NCBI RefSeq assembly: GCF_007826885.1
Contig: NZ_ML675580.1
Coordinates: 124,001 to 188,000 of the forward strand
DNA from: Candidatus Nitrosocosmicus arcticus
GTDB taxonomy: Archaea; Thermoproteota; Nitrososphaeria; Nitrososphaerales; Nitrososphaeraceae
Length of the DNA stretch: 64,000 nt
Direction: 5' to 3'
Part shown: positions 55,673-64,000 of the stretch, one piece after another
Numbering within the stretch: the first letter of the stretch is position 1
Layout: every line of letters starts with the position of its first letter
Notes under the pieces: generated by a model
Database searches by the model: none
What the model saw: only the letters and a program-made list of their open reading frames with translations
Told to the model about the DNA's origin: nothing
Translations under genes and position numbers: made by a program

Positions 55673-55931
55673 AATAGCAAAATAAAAAAAACAGGATAAA
55701 AAAAAAGAATAGTGAATAAAAAAATAAATTATACTGTAAAAAAAAAATAAACAAATAATAAGAATTAATACATCTGAGTGAGATCCATGGGAATGATGAT
55801 ACTTTTGTCTGATAAAATAATGATGATAGCACTAGGGTATCTGACCTAATTTATAAATATTATGACCTTCTGAAATCGGAGATAACATATACATTAATAA
55901 ATATTCTTTTGGGAATAATTCTGCAGCTAAG

Positions 55932-56246
55932 TTGTCCGATAATGATAAAAGATATGATAATACCGTCGGTATAGACGAAATAACTAAAAGAACCAATAGA
56001 TTACTCGATGAATTTAAGGAAAATTATATAAAGAACAATAAAAACGATTTTATTAATGATGCAATAACAAATATGGTTGTTTGTTGCAGGACATATGAAA
56101 AAATTTTCGCAGGCTTCATAATTGTATCTCAACGAAATAATATGCCCCAAGAATTAATAGAAGGGTTCGTAAAATGGTCTACCGGACAACTTGAGGACCT
56201 CAAGGAAAAAATTCAAGAAATAGACAAAAAAAGAGATATGCGATAA
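55932..56246 (+). CDS. Hypothetical helical protein
   Basis: A 104-residue helical protein with charged start and end (ITKRTNRLLDEFKENYIKNN, QLEDLKEKIQEIDKKRDMR) and a middle segment with two adjacent cysteines (MVVCCRTYEKIFAGF). Start appears TTG at 55932. It precedes ctaB by 77 bp on the same strand. No domain recognised. Confidence 0.55.
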   Translation: MSDNDKRYDNTVGIDEITKRTNRLLDEFKENYIKNNKNDFINDAITNMVVCCRTYEKIFAGFIIVSQRNNMPQELIEGFVKWSTGQLEDLKEKIQEIDKKRDMR

Positions 56247-56323
56247 TTGTTGCCCGTTTTCTAGAATTATATATCCATCGAATGAGTTAAATTCAAGAAT
56301 AGAGTTTTTAATATTGAAAACCT

Positions 56324-57238
56324 GTGTCATTGAGTGGTCGAGTAGAATCTTCTACGATTAAAGATTATATCGAGGTTTCAAAGCCGCGAATTGTAATTGT
56401 ACTTGTCATTACAGCATTGACTTCTATGCTTGCAGCGACTAGATTTGACGGTTCACCAAACTCGGCATGGGATATTTCTGGATGGAGATTTTTGTTTCTG
56501 ATCATTTGTGGATCCCTTTCCTCAATGGGAGCAAGTGCAATTAATCAATTTTATGATAAGAACATTGACAATTTGATGGTAAGAACAGCCAAGAGACCGA
56601 TTCCTTCAGGTAGACTGAAGGCAAATAATGTTTTGATATACGGCCTGGCTCTGAGTGTTATATCGGTTACACTCGCATGGTTCACCTTAAATCCAATGGC
56701 AACTTTTATGATAGGGCTAGGAATTTTTTTCTACGTAGTTATTTACACGTTACTTCTTAAGAGAAGGAATGTTTGGAATATTGTAATTGGGGGATTTGCA
56801 GGAAGCGCAGCTGCTATGGCCGGTTGGGCAACAACCACAAATAGTATAGACATTTTGGGATTTTTGGTAGGATGGATTGTCTTTATGTGGACACCACCAC
56901 ATTTTTGGTGCCTCGCGATCAAAACAAGGGAAGAATACTCAAAAGCCAAAATTCCTATGTTACCAGTTATATATGGTAACCAAATAACAGCTAAATACAT
57001 ATTTATAAATTCTTTGATATTGATTCCCTACTCACTTTCATTATATTTTTTTGGATTGGGAATTTTATATTTAAGTGTGGCAGTAGTGTCTGGATCACTA
57101 ATGACTTTCTACCATTACAAGCTTTTAAAGAATCCAACTCCGGAACTAGCCTGGAAAGCATATAAGGTAACAGCACCCTACTTAGTAATAATTTTTGTAG
57201 CAATTGCCCTTGACTCTTTATGGTACTTTAGATTTTAG
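56324..57238 (+). CDS. ctaB: Protoheme IX farnesyltransferase (heme O synthase)
   Basis: An integral membrane prenyltransferase of the UbiA family that makes heme O for terminal oxidases. The first Asp-rich motif is NQFYDKNIDNLMVRTAKRPI; the second conserved loop follows FMWTPPHFWCLAIKTREEYS. It has about eight membrane helices. The sequence between (LFLIICGSLSSMGASAINQF) is typical. Length 304 fits. Start is GTG at 56324. Ammonia oxidisers use heme-copper oxidases, which fits. Confidence 0.94.
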   Translation: MSLSGRVESSTIKDYIEVSKPRIVIVLVITALTSMLAATRFDGSPNSAWDISGWRFLFLIICGSLSSMGASAINQFYDKNIDNLMVRTAKRPIPSGRLKANNVLIYGLALSVISVTLAWFTLNPMATFMIGLGIFFYVVIYTLLLKRRNVWNIVIGGFAGSAAAMAGWATTTNSIDILGFLVGWIVFMWTPPHFWCLAIKTREEYSKAKIPMLPVIYGNQITAKYIFINSLILIPYSLSLYFFGLGILYLSVAVVSGSLMTFYHYKLLKNPTPELAWKAYKVTAPYLVIIFVAIALDSLWYFRF

Positions 57239-57278
57239 AGTCAGATTCGGATACTGGAAGAGAAGTTCACTTAATTTA

Positions 57279-57512
57279 TCATTCTGTTAATTCGATTCTT
57301 TTCTTATCTTTTGTCAACCAACTGACCCTAATGAGACCATAAATTTCCAAGTCCAAGAGTACTTTATTGAATTCGTCTTCTAATACGCTCACACCATCTT
57401 TAGACACAGAATTAAGTAAATCTTGATCGGTAGTAGTACCTAGCTGTTTAATTTTTTCAAATATAATATTCCTTATTGGATAATTCACATTATCAGTTCT
57501 AACTTGGAGCAT
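57279..57512 (-). CDS. Small winged-helix-like protein
   Basis: A 77-residue protein with the pattern of one winged helix (IRNIIFEKIKQLGTTTDQDL, then LEIYGLIRVSWLTKDKKRIE). It may bind DNA. It is the gene after cdc48 on the same strand (36-bp gap). Start: ATG 57512. Confidence 0.65.
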   Translation of the reverse strand: MLQVRTDNVNYPIRNIIFEKIKQLGTTTDQDLLNSVSKDGVSVLEDEFNKVLLDLEIYGLIRVSWLTKDKKRIELTE

Positions 57513-57548
57513 ATTATAGGTTTAGAAATAAAGCATTTTTTTAACTAA

Positions 57549-59753
57549 TTAACCATAAAATATTTTGTCATGAAATTTCGGAATTGCGGTTGTCAATTTT
57601 TTTTCTATTGATGAGTACCAGTTATGTACATCATTTGTTATCGATGGCTTGACGGTGTTAAGTGCCTCTTCGAAATCGATATTAAATATCGTTTCTGAAT
57701 TTTTATGAATCGCATTAATTGCCGCAAATCTACACAGGGCTACTAGATCTGCTCCACTGAATCCTTTAGTTAGTGATGATATTTTGTTCAAATCCACATC
57801 AGAAGATATAGGCATGGCAGAGGTTATTTTTAATAAAATATCGTATCTAGAAATCTCGTCTGGTGGATTGACAAATATTATGAGGTCAAATCTTCCGGGC
57901 CTCAATAGCGAAGTATCCAAGAGATCTGGTCTGCTAGTTATTCCTATTACTATAACTCCAAAATTACCAGAATCATCCATTTCAGACAAGATCTGCGATA
58001 AAACCCTTTCATTTCCAGAAACATCATCAGAGGTACGTGGTCGACCGAGAGAATCCAATTCATCGAAAACCACTATGCACGGAGATGAGGAGCGAGCTTT
58101 CCTAAATATTTCTCTAATAGCCTTTTCCGATTCTCCTACCCATTTTGATAACACTTCTGGCCCGCGAACAAAAATGATATTCATGGAACCTTCGTTTGCA
58201 AAGGATTTCGCCAGCAGGGTCTTACCGCATCCAGATGGTCCAAATATCAAAGCGCCTTTGGCTGGCTTTATCCCCATTTTCAAAAATTTTTCTGGAGATA
58301 TAATTGGAGACAATAGGTTTTCCTTAAGAAGGCTTTTTTCCTTAACTAGACCTCCGACTTCATCCCAAGTAATATTAGTTGGTTCGACATAAAATTCTCT
58401 TAGGGCAGTTGGTATTATTTCCTTCATAGCGTTGAGGAAATCCTGTTGATTAATTCTTATACTGTTCAAAATTTCAGCAGGCACTTGATTTTGATTCTCT
58501 AAATCAAAATCTGTAAGGGTTCTTCTTATAGATTTCATTGCAGCTTCTCTAGACAGAGCCTTAATGTCCGCACCTGTATAACCATTCAATAATTTTGCCA
58601 GATCTCTTAATTGAATGTCTGAATCAAGTGGCATTTCATGGGTATGGATTTTTAATATTTCGAATCTTCCATCCATATTATGAATCCCAATTTCAATTTC
58701 ACGATCAAATCTACCTGGCCTTCTCAAAGCTGGGTCCAAACTGTCAGGTCTGTTTGTAGCACCTAATACGACCACATTCCCCCTATCAGACATTCCATCC
58801 ATTAAAGCTAATAATTGTGCTACAACCCTTTTTTCCACATCGCCAAACGTATCTTCTCTCTTAGGTGCAATGGCATCAATTTCGTCAATGAAAATAATAC
58901 TAGGAGCTGATTCTTTGGCTTTTTGAAAAATCTCCCTTAGTTTACTTTCCGTTTCCCCATAATACTTGTTCACAATTTCAGGTCCATTAATGATATAAAA
59001 ATTTGCTTTTGATTCAGCTGCTAATGCTTTGGCAATAAGGGTTTTTCCGCATCCGGGAGGACCAAAAAGGAGAATACCTTTATGGGGTTCGATTCCTATT
59101 TTTGAAAATACTTCCGGATGCCTGAGTGGAAGCTCCACTATTTCCCTCAAACGTGTGATTTGATTTTTCAAGCCGCCGATTTGCTCGTATGTTACATGGG
59201 AACTATCATGATAGAGTTTTTCTATGCCCGTCCTGATCACTATTTTGGTAAACTTAGTAATTTTTACCACTTCTCGAGGCGTCGTACTATGGACCTTAAA
59301 CTCCAAAGATGTGCCTAAGAAATTTAGAGTAAATTGCTCACCTTTAGTCACAGGATATCCATCAAATCGATTATTTAGATACAAATTAAATTCATCTGAA
59401 AAATTCTTAGAAGTATTACTTGACAATATTATTCTCTCAGCAGGCTTTGGATCAGTCTTTTTGACCAAGACATAATCATTCAGGCTAATGCCTGCATTTT
59501 GTCGTGTCTGACCATCAATATGAATACAACTGTTTTTTTTAGTCTTATCCTCAAGACCAAAAACGGATACGGTTGTTATTTTCTTTCCAGCAATCTCTAT
59601 TATGTCACCATTCGAAACGCCCAATTTCTCCATTGAAAGGCTATCAATAATCGCTTTTTTCTTTCCTACATCCTTGATTCGACACTCTGCAACTTTCATC
59701 TTGATAGTTGCTGCTTTGTGGGAACCAGTAAGGGATTTATCTTTTTTTTTCAA
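57549..59753 (-). CDS. cdc48: Cdc48/VCP AAA ATPase
   Basis: A double-AAA unfoldase. The N-domain (residues about 20-200) starts [21 protein letters not shown]1 has Walker [19 protein letters not shown] and Walker [16 protein letters not shown]2 has [15 protein letters not shown] and [14 protein letters not shown]. Arginine-finger blocks ([27 protein letters not shown]) are in place. It serves protein extraction and proteasome feeding. Start is TTG at 59753, with ATG at 59699 (MKVAEC) as a good alternative. No other protease gene is nearby. Confidence 0.95.
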   Translation of the reverse strand: MKKKDKSLTGSHKAATIKMKVAECRIKDVGKKKAIIDSLSMEKLGVSNGDIIEIAGKKITTVSVFGLEDKTKKNSCIHIDGQTRQNAGISLNDYVLVKKTDPKPAERIILSSNTSKNFSDEFNLYLNNRFDGYPVTKGEQFTLNFLGTSLEFKVHSTTPREVVKITKFTKIVIRTGIEKLYHDSSHVTYEQIGGLKNQITRLREIVELPLRHPEVFSKIGIEPHKGILLFGPPGCGKTLIAKALAAESKANFYIINGPEIVNKYYGETESKLREIFQKAKESAPSIIFIDEIDAIAPKREDTFGDVEKRVVAQLLALMDGMSDRGNVVVLGATNRPDSLDPALRRPGRFDREIEIGIHNMDGRFEILKIHTHEMPLDSDIQLRDLAKLLNGYTGADIKALSREAAMKSIRRTLTDFDLENQNQVPAEILNSIRINQQDFLNAMKEIIPTALREFYVEPTNITWDEVGGLVKEKSLLKENLLSPIISPEKFLKMGIKPAKGALIFGPSGCGKTLLAKSFANEGSMNIIFVRGPEVLSKWVGESEKAIREIFRKARSSSPCIVVFDELDSLGRPRTSDDVSGNERVLSQILSEMDDSGNFGVIVIGITSRPDLLDTSLLRPGRFDLIIFVNPPDEISRYDILLKITSAMPISSDVDLNKISSLTKGFSGADLVALCRFAAINAIHKNSETIFNIDFEEALNTVKPSITNDVHNWYSSIEKKLTTAIPKFHDKIFYG

Positions 59754-59779
59754 TTGAATCCGGATGATAATTTTAGATA

Positions 59780-60061
59780 TTATTTCATCTTTACAGACTG
59801 TCTGCTAATATTGATGACTTGAATTTCTCCGGCTCCTTCTATTTTTTTTATGGATTCTTCTAGTTTATCCATCTCTCCTTCAGCATCATCCAATAAGAAA
59901 TCACCCACAAGGGCGTTTATGCCAAAGGCTATTGGCTCTTTAGCGTGTGCCTTCAATTCCATACCCTCTGGTACGCCTGATTTTAGATTATTTGCGAATG
60001 CGTCCATATCGGTTTCCGAATCTGCCGGTAGAATTTTGATCCGTGCTACAAGTCTAGCCAT
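59780..60061 (-). CDS. Elongation factor 1-beta (aEF-1B)
   Basis: A nucleotide exchange factor for EF-1alpha with a ferredoxin-like fold. MARLVARIKILPADSETDMD starts the domain, and PIAFGINALVGDFLLDDAEG is the family hallmark. 93 residues from ATG 60061; the longer frame to 60097 runs into the zinc-ribbon gene in another frame. It lies 5 bp after that zinc-ribbon gene. Confidence 0.95.
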   Translation of the reverse strand: MARLVARIKILPADSETDMDAFANNLKSGVPEGMELKAHAKEPIAFGINALVGDFLLDDAEGEMDKLEESIKKIEGAGEIQVINISRQSVKMK

Positions 60062-60066
60062 TTTAA

Positions 60067-60246
60067 TTACGGCCCCTCGAATCCACAACCTACACATTTG
60101 TAAGGTCTGGCAAATTCCCTACAGCTCTGGCATCTCCAAATTATAACATACCCACAATTTGGACAATAAAATCTTACACATGCATCGTTAGGCATGATAG
60201 GTCTGTTACAAGAGGTACAAACAGGTAATTGTAACTGCTTTGACAT
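60067..60246 (-). CDS. Zn-ribbon RNA-binding protein (HVO_2753-like)
   Basis: A 59-residue protein with four zinc-type pairs: CTSCNR, FYCPNCGY, WRCQSCRE and YKCVGCGFEGP. This is the archaeal double zinc-ribbon family that pairs with EF-1beta in most archaea. Start: ATG 60246. It is the first gene of a two-gene unit with EF-1beta. It is thought to contact RNA or ribosomes. Confidence 0.9.
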   Translation of the reverse strand: MSKQLQLPVCTSCNRPIMPNDACVRFYCPNCGYVIIWRCQSCREFARPYKCVGCGFEGP

Positions 60247-60272
60247 GTTATCTAAAGACCTGCAAACCGCAT

Positions 60273-61475
60273 TTATATCTTGCTTAGATCTTTAACTATT
60301 TTGCGGTATTCATTTCCCAAGAGAGTAGACATCAAATTTATGCTCATTTGAGTATTCAAGAAGTGTTTGAGAGCAAAAGAATGAAAATCAAAATCTCCTG
60401 TTGAAGAGATCTTTTCTATGGTGTTTTTTGATATATCAGAAAATAATTTGTCCAAGGCCTTATTATCTAGCCGTTCAAGAATTCGCCTAAATAAGAGTAA
60501 CTTATCAAACTCACTTCCAAATCGAGTCAACCAATTATTTTCATATTGGTCTAATGACGAAGAACCATTACCCTCTAAAACAGATTCAGATATTGCACGG
60601 CCAGCATAAATTCCTCCCATTCCTCCCGTATATATCCCTCCTGCAGTCGTAGGTTTAGTCTGCCCTGCAGCATCCCCTACAATGACGGTTTTACCGTCAA
60701 AAAACGGCTTGACATACCCACTAATCCATATAGGAGCATAAATCTTTCTGACGATCGAATATGGCTTGCCCCGGGTTTCTAAGAATTGTTCAATAGATAG
60801 ATTCGGATTTATATTTTTCCCTGCTACACCTACTTTGCCTTTTCCTTCACCAGTTGGAATTATCCAGGCAAAAAAACCAGGGTATAAATCAGAATCAAAA
60901 ATTACCTCTATGGTGTCTTTCATTATCCATGGGGCATAAACTTCAAACTGTCCCGATGGAATTATGTTCCTCTTACCTTTGTTGACTAATGTTCCAACTC
61001 CCCGTGCATCAACAAAGAACTTGCTAACAAATACTTTTCCACCTTGGATCTTAACTTTGAATCGACTCTCTTCAAACCTAACGGAAATAATAGAACTCCT
61101 AGTGTTAATCTCGGCCCCATTTTTCTGAGCTTGAAGAGCTAGCTCCTTATCAAAGGATCTTCTATCTATTACTATAACCCTTTGATTTTCAGAATTTATG
61201 TCGAAAGAGCTATTCCGGGTCCGAATAAGGGCGCTCTTTATTTCATTATCAATTGTTTTCAATCTAGGGATTATTCCTAGACTTTCAAGGGCTTTTTGGC
61301 TGACAACGCCCCCGCAATGTTCTGGTGTTCCAATTTCGTGATCTTCTTCTAGAACTAGAACCTTAAGTCCTTTCGATGACATTTCGCGTGCCGCCAAAAG
61401 TCCAGATACACTTCCACCACCTACTATGGCATCATAATAGTCTGCTTTTAATACTGAGCTCAAAATTATGAACAA
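60273..61475 (-). CDS. Geranylgeranyl reductase family flavoprotein
   Basis: An FAD enzyme that saturates geranylgeranyl chains of archaeal lipids (or related prenyl groups). YDAIVGGGSVSGLLAAREM is the FAD Rossmann motif. PEHCGGVVS and IVGDAAGQTKPTTAGGIYTG are the two family motifs; the latter marks the flavin and substrate site. WIIPTGEGKGKVGVAG sits between. Length 400. Start is a TTG at 61475; a later TTG (at about 61460) would drop five residues. It works downstream of the prenyl synthase at 7.1 kb. Confidence 0.92.
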   Translation of the reverse strand: MFIILSSVLKADYYDAIVGGGSVSGLLAAREMSSKGLKVLVLEEDHEIGTPEHCGGVVSQKALESLGIIPRLKTIDNEIKSALIRTRNSSFDINSENQRVIVIDRRSFDKELALQAQKNGAEINTRSSIISVRFEESRFKVKIQGGKVFVSKFFVDARGVGTLVNKGKRNIIPSGQFEVYAPWIMKDTIEVIFDSDLYPGFFAWIIPTGEGKGKVGVAGKNINPNLSIEQFLETRGKPYSIVRKIYAPIWISGYVKPFFDGKTVIVGDAAGQTKPTTAGGIYTGGMGGIYAGRAISESVLEGNGSSSLDQYENNWLTRFGSEFDKLLLFRRILERLDNKALDKLFSDISKNTIEKISSTGDFDFHSFALKHFLNTQMSINLMSTLLGNEYRKIVKDLSKI

Positions 61476-61933
61476 TATTAACTTGACAATTATTTATTCT
61501 ATAGAGTATCAATATCATAAACCTAGCTGGTAAACGATCTTAATTACAAGTTGGAACGTAGGCTGAATGAACATCAGAATAGAAGTTGATCTATAAAGGA
61601 TATGATAAATTACTTTTTCGAATTAGATTATTAGTGTATTAATTGAATACCTATCAATTGAAGTGAAGCATAAAGGCTATCGATGGATCGCATCATAAAA
61701 AACATATCAATCTTAATAGACGCAAATATGTCATTCAGTAACTTGGAGTAGAGTCACTTCTAACACCATTCAAAAAAATTATAGATTTGGTTTAGTTTAA
61801 TTAAAGTCCAATTTATGAAATAGAACTGCAATAGTTTGTGGATTATCCAACTCTAACAATAGTTCCTGCAGTTAGTATGAATTCTATAAATAATGTGGTT
61901 GCACAATCGCAATCAGCAACTCCATGTAGTCTA
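61476..61933. other. Intergenic; possible relic of exported protein
   Basis: On the plus strand a short frame reads MNSINNVVAQSQSATPCSLS and ends at TAA near 61944. Its AVS...VVAQSQ pattern looks like the end of a signal peptide, cut off by a stop upstream. It is probably a fragment. No other content. Confidence 0.3.
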
Positions 61934-63133
61934 TCAATCCCTTAAAATATCTATTCCAGGCATTTCATCTCCAGCTAAAAATCTGAGTGTAGCACCCCCT
62001 CCTGTAGAAACATGAGTTACTTCCTTTTCAGAGACCCCAGATATCTTCATGGCCTCTAGAGTATCCCCGCCACCAATCAAGGTCTTTACTCCCCTCCAAT
62101 ATGCCAATGCCATGCTTACAGCAACACTTTTAGTTCCATTAGAAAATATCTCTTTTTCAAAGTACCCCATTGGTCCATTCCAAAAAATCGTACCCAAGCC
62201 ATTATTATGAATTTCAAAACTAAACTTTTGAATTGTCTTATCTCCAATATCAAACCCTTTCATGTTTTTTGGAATGTCGGCTTCAACAATCTGATATTGA
62301 CTACTATTATCATGAGCCACTTTGTGGTCTATCGGCAGAATTATCTTATCACTATGATCCCCTAAAGCCTTGGTAGCCCATGGTAAGTAGTCTTCTTCAA
62401 TGAGTGAATCTCCCACGGAATAACCTTTTGCCTTAAGGAATGTATATGAAGCAGCACCACCTATGAGGACCTTATCAGCTTTGGGTAAAAGATGATTCAG
62501 AGCTCCAATTTTATCCTTGATTTTCACACCTCCTATTACAAGGGTAAAGGGGGTTGAAGGATTTTCTCTCAGTAGGGATAAGTATTGCAATTCCTGGGCA
62601 AGACTAAAACCAGCAATCTTAGTGTCAAAATACTGGGCAGTTCCATAAGTAGAAGAGTGTTTTCTATGGGATGTACTAAATGCATCATTCACGTAAATAT
62701 CAGCGTAATTAGCAAGTTTTTCAGAAAATACCGGATCATTTTTTTCCTCTTCGGAGTAGAATCTCAAATTTTCAAGTAACAAGACGTCGCCATTTTTCAA
62801 ACCATTTACCATATCTATAGTATCCTTACCGATGCAATCATCTGCAAAATTAATTCCGGCATTAAATGAGGATAACATTTCACCCAGTTTTTTTGATACA
62901 GGTCGTAAAGAATGTCGTAAGTCTTTGCCCGAAGGCCTATCCAAATGGGATGCAAGAATAACTTTGGCGCCTCGCTTTACTAAATATTCTATAGTTGGAA
63001 TTGCAGATCTTATTCTATAATCTTCACTAACTGCATTATCTTTAACCGTGACATTAAAATCAACACGAACAAATATTTTCTTATTAAGGTAAAACCGATC
63101 GTCAAAATCTGTAATAAATTTTATCTGTTCCAT
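61934..63133 (-). CDS. pgk: Phosphoglycerate kinase
   Basis: It interconverts 1,3-bisphosphoglycerate and 3-phosphoglycerate with ADP/ATP; in autotrophic archaea it serves gluconeogenesis. Substrate residues are in FVRVDFNVTV, ASHLDRPSGKD and YVNDAFSTSHRKHSS. The nucleotide site has GGVKIKDKIG and GGGDTLEAMK, and the end has HVSTGGGATLRFLAG. 399 residues, as usual. Start: ATG 63133. Confidence 0.96.
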   Translation of the reverse strand: MEQIKFITDFDDRFYLNKKIFVRVDFNVTVKDNAVSEDYRIRSAIPTIEYLVKRGAKVILASHLDRPSGKDLRHSLRPVSKKLGEMLSSFNAGINFADDCIGKDTIDMVNGLKNGDVLLLENLRFYSEEEKNDPVFSEKLANYADIYVNDAFSTSHRKHSSTYGTAQYFDTKIAGFSLAQELQYLSLLRENPSTPFTLVIGGVKIKDKIGALNHLLPKADKVLIGGAASYTFLKAKGYSVGDSLIEEDYLPWATKALGDHSDKIILPIDHKVAHDNSSQYQIVEADIPKNMKGFDIGDKTIQKFSFEIHNNGLGTIFWNGPMGYFEKEIFSNGTKSVAVSMALAYWRGVKTLIGGGDTLEAMKISGVSEKEVTHVSTGGGATLRFLAGDEMPGIDILRD

Positions 63134-63249
63134 AAAATAGAGAAAAATTATTCGTTATAAAATATTTGTTGTGAATTTTTTGCACATGAGAAAAAATTGA
63201 ATCTAAATAGTAATCATTCTTGAGGTTTAACCCTGACCTTTATTTTGAT

Positions 63250-63756
63250 TCAGGCTGTTTCCTTTTTAATAGGAGTTACTTTAGTAATCGTTGGACATCC
63301 CAATTTACTTGAAGCCACTCTGAATGCTTTTTTAGCTAATTCCAAGTTTTCCTTCGTGACGTGAGCTTCATAAATAGTTCGTCCCCGTTCTACTCGGGCG
63401 GCTAAGCCTGTGGCTTTACCGAATGCACGTCTCATTCCCTCCTGGAGACGATCTGCTCCTGCCGTAGCGATCATTTTATTTTCCCTCAAAATTACATGTG
63501 GATATACCCTTAGTCTTGCAAAAAAGCTCATGTCACCTGCTTGAGCCATTGTTTTATTAGCTGCTAGTCTAGCAGCTTCAAGAGAGTTATGACGAATTTG
63601 AATTCGTTCTGTAACAATCAGTTCAAGTAAATAATCATAATTACCCTTCGGTTGCCCGGATGCAAACCTGGCAATCTTAATTTGAGGTTTACCTTTAATG
63701 TACTCACGCCTTACGTATGGCATACCACGAATTTCTCTATAATTGACACCTTTCAC
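63250..63756 (-). CDS. rpl10e: 50S ribosomal protein L10e (uL16)
   Basis: A large-subunit protein by the tRNA A/P sites. The start YREIRGMPYVRREYIKGKPQ, the LEAARLAANKTM segment and DRLQEGMRRAFGKATGLAAR are family signatures. 168 residues, normal. Start: ATG 63756. Downstream is pgk on the same strand, 116 bp apart. Confidence 0.97.
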   Translation of the reverse strand: MKGVNYREIRGMPYVRREYIKGKPQIKIARFASGQPKGNYDYLLELIVTERIQIRHNSLEAARLAANKTMAQAGDMSFFARLRVYPHVILRENKMIATAGADRLQEGMRRAFGKATGLAARVERGRTIYEAHVTKENLELAKKAFRVASSKLGCPTITKVTPIKKETA

Positions 63757-63810
63757 AATTATTCCTCTCTTTAATAAATAAATGAGGCTGCTGGCTGTGA
63801 TTTATTTGTT

Positions 63811-64000
63811 ATGACTTCAGGAATTGATCCACACAATGACTCTGAATCCGTTCAGAAGGATTTATCAACAGATCTAGATCTGTCTGAAACTCACACCGAA
63901 ACTTCAAATGAAGAGAAAACCAGTAATGAGGAAAATATTGATTCGAACTTTCTGATAGAGGCAGTTCACCACATAAAAGAAAGAAAAACAATTGTTCTTG
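63811..64000 (+). CDS. Start of an unidentified gene (runs off right edge)
   Basis: The first 63 codons are open from ATG 63811. The start is acidic and Ser/Thr-rich (SGIDPHNDSESVQKDLSTDL), then a helix and strand begin (FLIEAVHHIKERKTIVL). Such disordered starts are common and do not reveal function. It diverges from rpl10e with a 54-bp gap. Confidence 0.6.
   Translation, partial: MTSGIDPHNDSESVQKDLSTDLDLSETHTETSNEEKTSNEENIDSNFLIEAVHHIKERKTIVL

Overview
The window looks like chromosome from a low-GC ammonia-oxidising archaeon of the Nitrososphaeria (Thaumarchaeota), most like a Nitrosocosmicus-type soil lineage. This is inferred from gene content. Archaeal core genes are present (rps10 beside EF-1alpha, rpl10e, EF-1beta with a zinc-ribbon partner, RpoP, Nob1, Cdc48). 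There is also an ESCRT-type CdvC ATPase, archaeal lipid genes (prenyl diphosphate synthase, geranylgeranyl reductase), a CADD-like folate enzyme, a TackOD1 signalling protein and a Nitrososphaera-type integrase. Many genes start with TTG or GTG.

Layout. At 1-7.1 kb an integrase start beside tRNA-Met is followed by sparse accessory DNA: a CADD-like oxygenase, zinc-finger proteins, an intron-containing tRNA-Glu, a nitroreductase, a GNAT acetyltransferase and several decayed reading frames. From 7.1 to 28.4 kb there is dense metabolism and information processing: prenyl synthase, TrmI, phosphoesterase, carB-carA, a glycosyltransferase, a repeat-rich secreted protein, purD, 5-FCL-folD, thi4, DedA, a CBS regulator, tRNA-Gly, a DHH protein and rps10-tuf. 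From 28.7 to 41.5 kb lie ileS, ppa, cdvC, a TrmB-type regulator, nnrD, a run of zinc microproteins with rpoP, SAH hydrolase, nob1-nadK and tRNA-Ile. From 41.5 to 56.2 kb there is a second accessory zone: a decayed integrase, a K+ channel, a broken CHRD gene, a TackOD1 protein, a histidine kinase-response regulator pair, a DsbA-like protein, and a two-gene operon of an ORC/STAND-like ATPase with a winged-helix coiled-coil partner. From 56.3 kb to the end there is core again: ctaB, cdc48, EF-1beta, geranylgeranyl reductase, pgk, rpl10e and the start of an unidentified gene.

The most striking observation is in carB. The open frame starts late, but the missing N-terminus lies just upstream, split from the rest by 26 nt (14389-14414) that carry a stop codon. 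Those 26 nt fold as an archaeal bulge-helix-bulge (BHB) intron with both 3-nt bulges. Cutting at the standard positions joins GEAGE to FDYSGSQ exactly. A 20-nt D-loop intron in tRNA-Glu obeys the same rule, so the window appears to hold both a tRNA intron and a protein-coding BHB intron. The neighbouring carA also lacks a normal start: its promoter-proximal ATG is one base out of frame with the conserved protein.

Themes that connect the genes: folate and one-carbon chemistry (CADD-like enzyme, folD, 5-FCL, purD, SAH hydrolase), membrane lipid synthesis, and signalling. Two unrelated proteins, the TackOD1 protein and the ATPase, both seem to end in degenerate nuclease-like domains. That resemblance is an inference from residue pattern only.
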